Under the pieces are notes generated by a model. The model searched no databases. It was not told the origin of the DNA and worked only from the letters and a program-made list of their open reading frames with translations. Source: Fidelibacterota bacterium (GTDB lineage Bacteria; Fidelibacterota; Marinisomatia; Marinisomatales; UBA1611). Taken from it: DNA of 64,000 bases. The stretch is from the NCBI GenBank assembly GCA_002708715.1, contig PAPB01000017.1:2760-66759 (forward strand), given 5' to 3'. Of the stretch, positions 29,969 through 39,461 are shown one piece after another (the first letter of the stretch is position 1; each line of letters begins with the position of its first letter). A program made the translations under genes and the position numbers.

Positions 29969-30895
29969 TTAATGATGTACATGAATTGCCATACCAACAA
30001 ACACTGCTGTCAATAATGTGAAAACATATGCCTGAACAAGTACAACAATAATTTCTAAACCAGCAATGGCCGCAGCCATTGGAACCGCTGCTAATGAGAC
30101 TCCTATCCCAGCAGCACTATTAAACATTTCACCAAAAATTGCCATCAGCGATAAAAGAGCAAGCAAAGCTATGTGACCACCTGTCATGTTTGCGGCCAAC
30201 CTCATAGTCAGTGCGAATGGTTTTACAAAAAGACCCATTACTTCAATAGGTATTAAAATAATATATACTGGCCATGCAAGACCATGTGGGACAAGATTCT
30301 TCCAGTGCTGAAAAAAACCATGGGCCATAACTCCAGCGATGATTATAGAAAAAAATGTTACTGTTGCTAAAGCGCCAGTAACATTAAAATTACCAGTTGC
30401 AGTAACTCCACCATGAAGCATCCCATTAATAATATTATGTGTATCTGAGTAGGGAACCCCTAGAAGAAAACGATTAATCAAACCTAGAATATCAAAGATC
30501 GGGATCATACCTATCCCATTTGCAAATAAAATAAAGAAAAAAAACGTCAAAAAAACTGGTGACCAAGTCATTACCCAATTATCACCTACATTAGGCCTAG
30601 CAATAGAGTCTCTAATAAATTTTACTATTGCTTCAACAGCATTAATCCATCCAACTGGTACAGATTTATTACTAGATAAAAACTTCCTAATAGGGAAAAT
30701 AATGAAAATTGAAACTAGAAAAGCAACTAACCAAAGCATAAAAACATGTTTTGTTACAGAAAAATCAATACCGAAAATCGTTGGAAGGTGGATTATTGGA
30801 TGTGAGATGTCAGAATTTGAAACGTGATGAATTATATTAGGACCAACTTGCTCCATTACAGTTACATTATGGTCAGTTGGCTGCGCTACACTCAT
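29969..30895 (-). CDS. atpB: ATP synthase a subunit
   Basis: The 308-aa protein has about six transmembrane segments. The essential arginine lies in KPFALTMRLAANMTGGHIAL near residue 230, and LVQAYVFTLLTAVFVGMAIH forms the C-terminal helix. It carries ions to and from the c-ring. A 206-bp AT-rich gap separates it from the atpZ-like gene, a plausible site for the atp promoter; I could not pick a convincing -35/-10 pair. Confidence 0.96.
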   Translation of the reverse strand: MSVAQPTDHNVTVMEQVGPNIIHHVSNSDISHPIIHLPTIFGIDFSVTKHVFMLWLVAFLVSIFIIFPIRKFLSSNKSVPVGWINAVEAIVKFIRDSIARPNVGDNWVMTWSPVFLTFFFFILFANGIGMIPIFDILGLINRFLLGVPYSDTHNIINGMLHGGVTATGNFNVTGALATVTFFSIIIAGVMAHGFFQHWKNLVPHGLAWPVYIILIPIEVMGLFVKPFALTMRLAANMTGGHIALLALLSLMAIFGEMFNSAAGIGVSLAAVPMAAAIAGLEIIVVLVQAYVFTLLTAVFVGMAIHVHH

Positions 30896-31101
30896 TTAAA
30901 TTTTTTCAGTATATTTTTAATATAGTTTTAGCAGAGAGCTATAATATAGTATTTAATTAAATATTTTTCGTTTAGAGCTAATAATATTACTTAAAAAGGG
31001 ACTTTATTAAAAAGGTAAAGTTTTAAAATAAATAGATATAATCAAACATGATTTATTTCAAGCATTGCACAAATGATCAAATTATTAAATATTCTTTCGT
31101 A

Positions 31102-31374
31102 TCATTTTTTATTTTGGATATGAAATATTTTAATTAACTGGTAAAAACCGATAACCAAACCAACTAACAAACCACATAAAATACCTAATGGAGCAATATT
31201 AAAATGGTTATCAATATATCTTCCCAAAAACATAAATATCAAAATAGAGGCAATTAAACCATAAGACCCAGAAGCTGCAGGGGCAGCCTGTTGTAAAATA
31301 TTTTGAAAAGACTTAATTGATTTTGAGAAATTGCCATTCTGTTTTACCTTTGAATTATTTACTTTAATAGACAC
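31102..31374 (-). CDS. AtpZ/AtpI-like ATP synthase accessory protein
   Basis: The 90-aa protein has two hydrophobic helices in the C-terminal half: AASGSYGLIASILIFMFLGR and PLGILCGLLVGLVIGFYQLI with the YIDNHFN loop. This fits the ATPase_gene1/AtpZ family (PF09527), which is coded just upstream of atpB in many bacteria. It helps assemble the c-ring or carries Mg/Ca. The position ahead of atpB supports the call. It starts 7 bp after the bactofilin stop. Confidence 0.8.
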   Translation of the reverse strand: MSIKVNNSKVKQNGNFSKSIKSFQNILQQAAPAASGSYGLIASILIFMFLGRYIDNHFNIAPLGILCGLLVGLVIGFYQLIKIFHIQNKK

Positions 31375-31381
31375 TTTTAAT

Positions 31382-31729
31382 TTAGTCTTTTTTTAAACTC
31401 AATATATCACATTTTCCTTCAAATTTTGCTCCATCTTCTATATGTAATTTCTGGTACGTGATATCACCTTTCAGGCTACATGTTTTTACTAAGGTAACCT
31501 GGCCATTTGAAATAATATCACCTTTAACTTCACCTCCAATTCGAATATCGCCACCAATAACATCACCATTTACAATTGCATTCTTTGCAATACGCACTGA
31601 ACCTTTGGTCTCAATTTTTCCATTAATTTTACCATAAACTATTATGCCATTACTCAAAACTATTGGACCATCAATTACAACATCTTCTCCAATCATTGTA
31701 TGAATATTTTTTATATCTTTTTTAATCAT
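31382..31729 (-). CDS. Bactofilin
   Basis: The 115-aa polymer-forming cytoskeletal protein (PF04519) has beta-helix rungs GEDVVIDGPIVLSNGIIVYG, GKINGKIETKGSVRIAKNAI, VNGDVIGGDIRIGGEVKGDI with short tails. Bactofilins self-assemble into filaments that localise cell-wall enzymes and, in Myxococcus, ParABS. Here it overlaps the M23 peptidase gene by 8 bp, and parAB lies just beyond. Confidence 0.9.
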   Translation of the reverse strand: MIKKDIKNIHTMIGEDVVIDGPIVLSNGIIVYGKINGKIETKGSVRIAKNAIVNGDVIGGDIRIGGEVKGDIISNGQVTLVKTCSLKGDITYQKLHIEDGAKFEGKCDILSLKKD

Positions 31730-32510
31730 TTTGGAAAGTTATATCAGATGTTGCATATTCAGGAAAATATTCTAAAGGGTCTACAGGTTGGAACTCTCTC
31801 CATATTTCAAAATGAAGATGAGGCCCTGATGAAATTCCTGTAGTCCCAACAAGGCCAATTATTTCACCTTTATTTACAAAATCCAGTTGCTGCTTTAAAT
31901 TTTTTTTATTGTGCCCATAATGTGTAAAATAATCATCGCCATGATAAATAATTACCATATTCCCATAATCATAAGTCCATCCAGAAAATACGATTACTCC
32001 CGAAGCTGCAGCTAGAATGGGCTCACCTTCTTTTGAAACAATGTCAATCCCATGATGCGTATCTTTCAAAAAATAACCTTTATTACTAAGTCGCTGACTT
32101 ATAAACCCTTGTATAGGAGGATAAGAAGGAACATTCTCAAGATATGAAATTTGTTTCACTGGCTCATCATATAAACCAGATATTGAATCTTCCATCAATA
32201 AAGGGTCCTCCAATTCAAGTGTAGAGCCCAAAGAATTACGAATCATTTCATCCATTTGACTTACTCTTTTTAAAATCGCATATAATTCTGCAACCTCTAA
32301 GCGTTCAGAAATTAATCTTTTGTATTCTTTTTCATATTTTTCATAAGTATTGATTCGCGGTATATAGATAGATAATATTAGCAAGCAGCTACTAACCAAA
32401 AATAATATAAGGAAACCAATAGCTTGCAAACTTAATTTTCGCAAATGGAAAGACCATGATTTTTTTTCATCATCTGGTATAATCATAATAGTATAATTTT
32501 TTGATTTCAT
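31722..32510 (-). CDS. Membrane-anchored M23 (LytM) peptidase
   Basis: The 262-aa protein has an N-terminal membrane helix (LQAIGFLILFLVSSCLLILS), a coiled-coil region (about 50-90) and an M23 domain with zinc-site HHGIDI near residue 155 and HLHFEIW near 230. These are endopeptidases acting on peptidoglycan, or degenerate regulators; here the His/Asp/HxH residues are present. It overlaps bactofilin, as M23 genes such as csd1 pair with ccmA in Helicobacter. Confidence 0.93.
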   Translation of the reverse strand: MKSKNYTIMIIPDDEKKSWSFHLRKLSLQAIGFLILFLVSSCLLILSIYIPRINTYEKYEKEYKRLISERLEVAELYAILKRVSQMDEMIRNSLGSTLELEDPLLMEDSISGLYDEPVKQISYLENVPSYPPIQGFISQRLSNKGYFLKDTHHGIDIVSKEGEPILAAASGVIVFSGWTYDYGNMVIIYHGDDYFTHYGHNKKNLKQQLDFVNKGEIIGLVGTTGISSGPHLHFEIWREFQPVDPLEYFPEYATSDITFQND

Positions 32511-32517
32511 AAGATAT

Positions 32518-33381
32518 TTATGTTTCTATAATATCTATAATACGATCCAAATCATCTATTGAAAAATATGAAATTTCAATCTTTCCGCCTTTTCTCAATG
32601 GTTTTAGTTTGACTTTTGTACCTAAAACTCCAATTAGTTGATTTTCTAAAAATTGTATCTGATGTAACTTATCACCTCGCTTTTTTATTCTTTTGTTTTT
32701 TAAGTTTTTCGTGTTTTTAACAATAGCTTCTGTTTCCCTAACTGTTAAACTTTTTTCAATAATTTTCTTCCATATTTTTTTCATTGCTACAGAAGATTTA
32801 GCTTGTAAAATTGCTCTCGCATGGCCTGCTGATATTTCTCCATCTTTTAAACTTTTTATAATTTCTGATGGCAACTTAAGTAATCTTAAAGCATTAGAAA
32901 TAGTTACTCTCTTTTTACCAACTGCCTTTGCAATAGACTCATGGGCCATATTATATTTTGTATTAAGAAGAGCGTAAGCTTCTGCCTCATCTATAGGATT
33001 CAAATCTTCTCTTTGAATATTTTCAATCAAAGCCATTTCAATAAAGTCTGATTCACTTTTTACATTGATAACATATGCTGGAGCTGTTCGCTTTTTAGCT
33101 TTTTTTAATGCTCTCCATCTTCTTTCTCCAGCAACTAACTCATATCCATTTTCAGTTTGACGTACAGTAATTGGGGTAATTAGACCTTTCTCCTTAATAG
33201 ATGCAGTTAATTCATCAAGAGAATTCTCATTAAAAGTTTTTCTAGGTTGATTTGGATTTGGGTTAATATCTTTTAACTTAATTGTAGTTATGGATGCTAA
33301 CTTTTTATCTTCTCTTTTATTTTGATCTTTCTCAGGACTAATTAATGCTTCTAATCCTTTACCTAATCTTTTAGCTGACAC
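32518..33381 (-). CDS. parB: ParB-type chromosome partitioning protein
   Basis: The 287-aa protein has the ParB N-terminal CTPase domain (NPNQPRKTF, LIPTPITVR-like LITPITVRQ, ELVAGERRWRALKKA), the central HTH (YNMAHESIAKAVGKKRVTIS) and a basic C-terminal dimer domain. It binds parS and spreads around it. I found no clear parS (TGTTTCACGTGAAACA-type) sequence in the window. It starts at GTG 33381 and overlaps parA by 11 bp. Confidence 0.95.
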   Translation of the reverse strand: MSAKRLGKGLEALISPEKDQNKREDKKLASITTIKLKDINPNPNQPRKTFNENSLDELTASIKEKGLITPITVRQTENGYELVAGERRWRALKKAKKRTAPAYVINVKSESDFIEMALIENIQREDLNPIDEAEAYALLNTKYNMAHESIAKAVGKKRVTISNALRLLKLPSEIIKSLKDGEISAGHARAILQAKSSVAMKKIWKKIIEKSLTVRETEAIVKNTKNLKNKRIKKRGDKLHQIQFLENQLIGVLGTKVKLKPLRKGGKIEISYFSIDDLDRIIDIIET

Positions 33382-34135
33382 GTTGTAATATCTCCTCTGT
33401 CAAGCTCATATAATTTTGTGCTCCTGTTGAATTAGCATCATATAATAACGCAGGTTTCCCAAAACTTGGTGCTTCACTTAAACGTACATTCCTATGAATA
33501 AATGTTTTAAACAATTTCTCCTTAAAAAAAGAATTCACTTCTTCAACGACCTGTTTTGATAAGTTTAACCTACCATCATACATTGTCATTAATATCCCAA
33601 CAATCTCTAATTTTTTATTTAAATGTCGCTGGACCAAGCGCACAGTATTTAATAACTGCCCTAGACCTTCAAGAGCATAATATTCACATTGGATTGGTAT
33701 TACTATAGCATTAGATGCAGTTAAAGCATTTATTGTTAATAATCCAAGTGATGGAGGACAATCAATAATAATTATGTCATATTTATTTTTTATAACTTTT
33801 AATGCCTTTTGCAATTGGTATTCACGAGCCATAACTGTAACCAATTCTATTTCTGCTCCAACTAAATCATTAGTTGATGTGATAATATCTAAATGGGAAA
33901 ATGTTGTTTTTGTTATTGAGTCTTTGATATTCTCTTGTTCTAAAATAACATCGTAAATATTACCATTGCTATCATTAAATAACTCAGATAAACCAGTTGT
34001 CGCATTAGCTTGAGGATCTAAATCAATTAAAAGAGTTTTTACTTCAGTTACCGCTAAACTTAAAGCGACATTAACAGCTGAAGTAGTTTTACCTACTCCA
34101 CCTTTTTGATTTGAGAATGCTAAAATATTTGACAT
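33371..34135 (-). CDS. parA: ParA/Soj chromosome partitioning ATPase
   Basis: This 254-aa ATPase has the deviant Walker A NQKGGVGKTTSAVN, LLIDLDPQANATTGL, IIIDCPPSLGLLTINALTAS and VGILMTMYDGR. It works with ParB to segregate origin regions. The 142-bp divergent gap to tdh contains the short palindrome CCCAAAAATTGGG (34146-34158), a possible operator by position only. Confidence 0.96.
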   Translation of the reverse strand: MSNILAFSNQKGGVGKTTSAVNVALSLAVTEVKTLLIDLDPQANATTGLSELFNDSNGNIYDVILEQENIKDSITKTTFSHLDIITSTNDLVGAEIELVTVMAREYQLQKALKVIKNKYDIIIIDCPPSLGLLTINALTASNAIVIPIQCEYYALEGLGQLLNTVRLVQRHLNKKLEIVGILMTMYDGRLNLSKQVVEEVNSFFKEKLFKTFIHRNVRLSEAPSFGKPALLYDANSTGAQNYMSLTEEILQRVS

Positions 34136-34277
34136 GTATTATAAGCCCAAAAATTGGGTATAAAATTTATTACTTATAAGAAGTATTTCAACTATCTCTA
34201 AATCTGATAATAAAATTAAAATTTACTTAAATTACACTACGCTATAATTCTTATTTTATTATAAACAATTAATTTTA

Positions 34278-35300
34278 ATGAAAGCACTAATTAAAAAATT
34301 CCCTGAAAAAGGCATATCTATGGAAGAAATGCCAACCCCAATATGTAGAGATAATGATATTAAAATAAAAATTACGCACACTTCGATTTGCGGAACTGAT
34401 TTACATATATACAACTGGGACTCTTGGGCACAAAGAACCTTAAAACTACCTATAATTATAGGGCATGAATTTTGCGGCATTGTTGAAGAAATAGGCAAAA
34501 ATGTAACTCATTACAAACCAGGACAACGCGTTTCTGGAGAAGGTCATATAGCTTGTGGATATTGCAGAAACTGTAGAGCTGGAAAAAAACATATTTGTCA
34601 TTCTTCAGAAGGAATAGGAGTACACAGAAATGGCGCATTTGCTGAATATCTTGTAATGCCAGAGTCAAATATCTGGCCGATAAAAGATGAAATTGAATCT
34701 GATATAGCTTCTTTTCTAGATCCTTTTGGAAATGCTGTTCACACATCAACTTATTTTAGAATAGTTGGAGAGGATGTACTTATAACTGGAGCTGGGCCAA
34801 TTGGTCTTATGTCAGTTGCAGTTTGTAAATTTATTGGGGCTCGTAATATTGTAATTACTGATATTAATGAATACAGATTAAGCCTAGCTAAAAAATTAGG
34901 TGCTACCAAAACTATAAATATAAATAATACTTCTATAAAAAGTTGTTACGAAGAATTAAACATAAGCCATGGATTTGATGTGGGATTAGAAATGTCTGGT
35001 CACCCAGATGCATTAAATAGCATCCTAACAAATATATACCATGGTGGGAAAATAGCATTACTAGGTTTATTGCCTAAAAATACTCAAATTAACTGGGATA
35101 ACATTATTTTTAAAGGACTCCAAATTAAAGGGATATATGGACGAGAGATGTATGAGACTTGGTATAAAATAGATCAACTAATCCAAAGTGGCTTGAATAT
35201 CTCCAGTATATTAACTCATAAATTTCCAATAGAAAACTATAAAGATGCTTTTGAAATCGTCAGTTCAGGAAAATGTGGAAAAGTAGTAATGGAGTGGTAA
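34278..35300 (+). CDS. tdh: L-threonine 3-dehydrogenase
   Basis: The 340-aa zinc-dependent dehydrogenase has the catalytic-zinc region TSICGTDLHIYNWDSWAQ, GHEFCGIVEEIG and the structural-zinc cysteines in CGYCRNCRAGKKHICHS. The NAD site is ITGAGPIGLMSVAVCKFIGA. The NWD segment is typical of Tdh. It oxidises threonine to 2-amino-3-oxobutyrate, which the next gene product cleaves. The stop abuts the kbl start with no spacer (TAAATG). Confidence 0.95.
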   Translation: MKALIKKFPEKGISMEEMPTPICRDNDIKIKITHTSICGTDLHIYNWDSWAQRTLKLPIIIGHEFCGIVEEIGKNVTHYKPGQRVSGEGHIACGYCRNCRAGKKHICHSSEGIGVHRNGAFAEYLVMPESNIWPIKDEIESDIASFLDPFGNAVHTSTYFRIVGEDVLITGAGPIGLMSVAVCKFIGARNIVITDINEYRLSLAKKLGATKTININNTSIKSCYEELNISHGFDVGLEMSGHPDALNSILTNIYHGGKIALLGLLPKNTQINWDNIIFKGLQIKGIYGREMYETWYKIDQLIQSGLNISSILTHKFPIENYKDAFEIVSSGKCGKVVMEW

Positions 35301-36485
35301 ATGAAAACATATCAAAAAATATACTTAAAAAATCTTGATAAAATAAAAAAAAATGGGTTATTTAAAAAAGAGCGAATTATCAAAACACCACAAGCTGTAG
35401 AGACAAATACCTTCAATCAAAATAAAACTTTAAATTTTTGTGCTAATAATTATCTTGGATTAGCTAACCATCCTCAATTAATTAAAGCAGCAAAATCTGC
35501 ACTTGACAGTCATGGTTTTGGAATGGCATCAGTACGTTTTATTTGCGGAACCCAAGACTTGCATATAACATTAGAAAAAAAAATATCACAATATTTTGGA
35601 ACAGATGATACTATTCTTTATAGTTCTTGCTTTGATGCAAATGGTGGACTATTTGAAACAATTTTAAATAATGAAGATGCAATAATTTCTGATGAATTAA
35701 ATCATGCTTCCATAATTGATGGTATTCGTTTATCTAAAGCAAATCGTTTTAGATATGATAATAATGATATGGCAGATCTTGAAAAAAAACTAATTAAAGC
35801 TAAATCATATAGATTAAAAATGATTGCTACAGATGGAGTTTTTTCTATGGATGGTCATATTGCAAAACTAAATAAAATCGTTCAGCTAGCAGAAAAATAT
35901 AATGCAATGGTGATGGTAGATGATAGTCATGCAACGGGTTTAATTGGAAAAAATGGAAGAGGGACGGCCGAATATTATGGAGTAATGAGTAAGATTGATA
36001 TTATCACTTCAACTTTAGGAAAAGCATTAGGTGGTGCTTCAGGTGGATTTACTACAGGAAAAAAAGAGGTCATTAATCTACTTCGCCAAAAATCTAGACC
36101 ATATTTATTTTCTAATAGCGTTGCGCCTGCAATTGTTGCCGCTGGATCAGCAGCTTTTGATATTCTAGAAACAAATACTGATTTAAAAAATACCTTAGAA
36201 AAAAATACTTATTATTTTCGAGAAAAAATGAAACAAAATGGTTTTGATATATTAGATGGTATCCACCCAATCATTCCTATAATGCTTTATGATGCTAAAA
36301 AAGCGAAAATAATGTCTTCAAAATTATTAGATGAAGGAATATACGTAATTGGATTCAGTTATCCAGTAGTCCCAAAAAATAAAGCTCGCATTAGAGTGCA
36401 AATTTCTGCTGCAATGGATATAAATCACCTAGACAAGGGAATCAATGCTTTTAAAAAAGTTGGCAAAGAAATGGGCATTATCTAA
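35301..36485 (+). CDS. kbl: Glycine C-acetyltransferase (2-amino-3-ketobutyrate CoA ligase)
   Basis: The 394-aa alpha-oxoamine synthase has NFCANNYLGLANHP, GFGMASVRFICGTQDLH, MVDDSHATGLIGKNGRGT, and the PLP lysine in STLGKALGGASGG near residue 240. It converts 2-amino-3-oxobutyrate plus CoA to glycine and acetyl-CoA. The coupling to tdh makes the KBL function, rather than BioF or HemA, secure. A 70-bp gap precedes secD. Confidence 0.96.
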   Translation: MKTYQKIYLKNLDKIKKNGLFKKERIIKTPQAVETNTFNQNKTLNFCANNYLGLANHPQLIKAAKSALDSHGFGMASVRFICGTQDLHITLEKKISQYFGTDDTILYSSCFDANGGLFETILNNEDAIISDELNHASIIDGIRLSKANRFRYDNNDMADLEKKLIKAKSYRLKMIATDGVFSMDGHIAKLNKIVQLAEKYNAMVMVDDSHATGLIGKNGRGTAEYYGVMSKIDIITSTLGKALGGASGGFTTGKKEVINLLRQKSRPYLFSNSVAPAIVAAGSAAFDILETNTDLKNTLEKNTYYFREKMKQNGFDILDGIHPIIPIMLYDAKKAKIMSSKLLDEGIYVIGFSYPVVPKNKARIRVQISAAMDINHLDKGINAFKKVGKEMGII

Positions 36486-36570
36486 CTATTAATTAAAATA
36501 CGTGAACTATTGCTACACAGATAATGCCTAAAGTATATTCACCGGCTTTTTTAATGTGATAAATAAGAAT

Positions 36571-38463
36571 ATGGGAAAAAACTTAACACCTAGATATTTA
36601 ATTATTGCCCTAATATTGGTATGGGCAATTTCTACTCTTTTACCAACTTGGAGATATCAACGCCTAACTGAAATCCAAAAAGAGGAAATGCGGAATAAAG
36701 GTGAATTAGAAAGTTTAGAATCAAAAGTAGTTCGACAAGGTTTAGATCTCAAAGGAGGCATGTATATTGTTCTAGAAGCCGACATTCCGACTTTAGTTGC
36801 TAACTTAGCATCAATTAAAGATGAACGACTTGATAATATTATCACCAAAACTAAACAAGAGTCTATAAAACCTAATCTTGATTTCTTTTCAATCTTTGAA
36901 AATGAAGTAAAAGCGGATGGAATAAAACTATCACGATATTATCATGAATATGGAGCCTCATTAGAGGATATCATTTCTGCATTAAGAACTGAAGCTGATG
37001 ATGCAATTAATCGAGTCTTAGAAATATTACAAAATCGAGTTGATCAATTTGGAGTCAGCGAACCAACAATTCAAAAACAAGGAAAACATCGTATCGTTGT
37101 TGAATTAGCTGGGATAAAAAATTCAGATCGTGCAAGGGCGCTACTCCAAAGTACCGCACTACTCGAATTTTATCTAGTGAAAAATAATTCTGTTACAAAC
37201 GATTTTATATCTCAACTAGATGACATTCTAAAAAGAGAAAATAATGACAGTGAAAAGCCATCTAAATCAGATTCATCACTAACATCTGATACCAAAAAAT
37301 CTGATAATACAAAACAAGTATCAGAATTGTTTGGCAATGATGAATCATCAAAAAATGATTCATCATTAACTGATAATGTTCAAGATTTATTTAGCAATGC
37401 GCCATTCTCTAGCCTTTTAACTGCACTTCCTGGTGATATCGGAATTGAAGAAAAAAATATTTATGCTTTAAAAAGATTTCTTGAAAACCCAGACATTCAA
37501 AAGAAATTAAAAAATGCTAATGGGCAATTACTTTTAAGTCAAGAAGCAAAATCAATCAATTCAAATTCTACAGAAAAATTTTATCGCTTATATTATCTAG
37601 AAGATCAACCAGAATTAACTGGTGGTATCGTAGAAGAAGCTAGAGCAGATTTAGGAACGATTGGTAGCGGATCTTCAGCTGGGCAAGCAATTGTTTCTTT
37701 ATCTATGAACAATGATGGATCAAGAACTTGGTCTCGTGTCACAGGAGCAAATATTGGAGAAAGAATAGCTATTGTATTGGATAATAAAGTACATATGGCT
37801 CCATCTATCAGAGAAAAAATACCAAGTGGTAGAACTCAGATAGAAGGATTTGCAAATATTAATGAAGCAAAAGATCTTGCAATTATTTTAAGAGCGGGAG
37901 CTCTTCCTGCCCCTGTGAAAATAATTGAAGAAAGAATAGTTGGCCCTAGCTTAGGAACAGATTCAATCACAAAAGGAACTCAAGCTGTCATTTTTGGACT
38001 TATTTTAATCTTAATCTTCATGATTATATACTATAGATTAGCTGGAACCATTGCAAATTTTGCACTTATTTGGAATATTTTATTAGTACTTGCAATATTA
38101 GCATCATTGCAAGCGACTCTCACCTTACCAGGAATTGCAGGATTGATATTAACAGTTGGCATGTCAATTGATGCTAATGTAATTATTTTTGAACGTATAC
38201 GAGAAGAGTTAAGAAAAGGCAAAACACCAAAAGCTGCAATCGATGCTGGGTATGATCGTGCAATTACAACAATTATTGATGCCAATGTCACAACATTAAT
38301 AGCATCTCTCGTCCTCTATCAATTTGGCACTGGACCAATCAAAGGTTTTGCAACAGTATTATTTTGGGGAATATTAATTAGTATGTTCACAGCAGTATAT
38401 ATCACTAGAACTATTTTCAATACATATATATCCAAAACAAATTCTACCAAACTAAGCATATAA
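36571..38463 (+). CDS. secD: Protein translocase subunit SecD
   Basis: This 630-aa product is taken from ATG 36571; a GTG at 36556 in frame is the alternative. It has an N-terminal membrane helix, the D1 motif LDLKGGMYIVLE (here GLDLKGGMYIV), a periplasmic P1 domain, TGANIGERIAIVLDNKVH and the RND-type six-helix bundle with MSIDANVIIFERIREELRKG. A Ser/Asp/Lys-rich segment of about 60 residues (about 220-280) is inserted in P1. SecDF uses ion motive force to assist export. It is separated from secF by only 2 bp. Confidence 0.96.
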   Translation: MGKNLTPRYLIIALILVWAISTLLPTWRYQRLTEIQKEEMRNKGELESLESKVVRQGLDLKGGMYIVLEADIPTLVANLASIKDERLDNIITKTKQESIKPNLDFFSIFENEVKADGIKLSRYYHEYGASLEDIISALRTEADDAINRVLEILQNRVDQFGVSEPTIQKQGKHRIVVELAGIKNSDRARALLQSTALLEFYLVKNNSVTNDFISQLDDILKRENNDSEKPSKSDSSLTSDTKKSDNTKQVSELFGNDESSKNDSSLTDNVQDLFSNAPFSSLLTALPGDIGIEEKNIYALKRFLENPDIQKKLKNANGQLLLSQEAKSINSNSTEKFYRLYYLEDQPELTGGIVEEARADLGTIGSGSSAGQAIVSLSMNNDGSRTWSRVTGANIGERIAIVLDNKVHMAPSIREKIPSGRTQIEGFANINEAKDLAIILRAGALPAPVKIIEERIVGPSLGTDSITKGTQAVIFGLILILIFMIIYYRLAGTIANFALIWNILLVLAILASLQATLTLPGIAGLILTVGMSIDANVIIFERIREELRKGKTPKAAIDAGYDRAITTIIDANVTTLIASLVLYQFGTGPIKGFATVLFWGILISMFTAVYITRTIFNTYISKTNSTKLSI

Positions 38464-38465
38464 TT

Positions 38466-39386
38466 ATGAGAATTATAAAAGATACAAATATTGATTTTAT
38501 GAAAAGAACTAGTTTTACAAAAATACTATCTTTATCAATTATAATTTTAGGTATTATATCCTTACTTATAAATAAGGGACCAAAATTAAGTATTGATTTT
38601 AAAGGTGGAACATTAGTCGCTGTAAACTATACTTCAGAAATAGATATAAATAATATTCGTTCTTCAATGGAAAATGTAGAGATTGGAGGAAAAAATTTTG
38701 ATTTTAGTAAAGCAGAGATTAAACACTTTGGGGATAAATCAAACGTAGCCATCCGTATAGCAAGCTTAGAAAATGAACCAGAAGATTTTACTAAATCACT
38801 TATAATTAAAATGTCCAAACTATATCCTAATCTAGTCCCTCAAGATAATGATGATTTTATATTAGCTATAGAAAAAGTAGGTCCAAAAATAGGAGCAGAA
38901 TTAAGAGGAGATGCAATTATGGCTATTATCAGCGCTCTTTTACTGATCTTAATTTATATTACTATTAGGTTTGAATTAAAATATGCTGTAGGTGCTATAG
39001 CAGCGCTAACTCATGATGTCCTCATTACTTTAGGTATTTTTTCATTATTTGGGTATGAAATTTCTTTAGCTGTCATTGCAGCTTTTCTTACCATAGTTGG
39101 TTATTCATTAAATGATACAATTGTAATATTTGATAGAATTCGTGAAAATGCCAAAATGCTTAAAAAATCCACCTTAAAATCTGTCATCAATCAAAGCATC
39201 AATGATTCACTAAGCCGAACAATTATTACTTCACTTACAACTTTCTTTGTTGTACTTATATTATTTATTTTTGGTGGTGAAGTTATTCATACATTTTCAT
39301 TTGCTATGATTGTTGGAGTTATTGTAGGAACGTATTCAAGTATTTTTGTTGCCAGTCCAGTTGTTATATATATGGCAAAAAAGTAA
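38466..39386 (+). CDS. secF: Protein translocase subunit SecF
   Basis: The 306-aa protein has SIDFKGGTLVAV near residue 40, EKVGPKIGAELRGDAIMA near 140, GYSLNDTIVIFDRIRENAKM near 215 and TSLTTFFVVLILFIFGGEVI, the full SecF set. It forms the membrane complex with SecD. It is not fused, in contrast to secDF of some Bacteroidetes. A weak ACCAAATTGGT inverted repeat follows but has no clear T-run. Confidence 0.96.
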   Translation: MRIIKDTNIDFMKRTSFTKILSLSIIILGIISLLINKGPKLSIDFKGGTLVAVNYTSEIDINNIRSSMENVEIGGKNFDFSKAEIKHFGDKSNVAIRIASLENEPEDFTKSLIIKMSKLYPNLVPQDNDDFILAIEKVGPKIGAELRGDAIMAIISALLLILIYITIRFELKYAVGAIAALTHDVLITLGIFSLFGYEISLAVIAAFLTIVGYSLNDTIVIFDRIRENAKMLKKSTLKSVINQSINDSLSRTIITSLTTFFVVLILFIFGGEVIHTFSFAMIVGVIVGTYSSIFVASPVVIYMAKK

Positions 39387-39461
39387 TTATACGTTCTCTA
39401 CTATTCTATACCAAATTGGTTTCTATATTAAACTTTTATATGAAAAATAGAATCAACCTCC

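Noticed and set aside
31382-34277. Replication origin or parS site near parAB
   Set aside because: No DnaA-box cluster and no clear parS palindrome could be found by eye; only a weak CCCAA/TTGGG palindrome is present.
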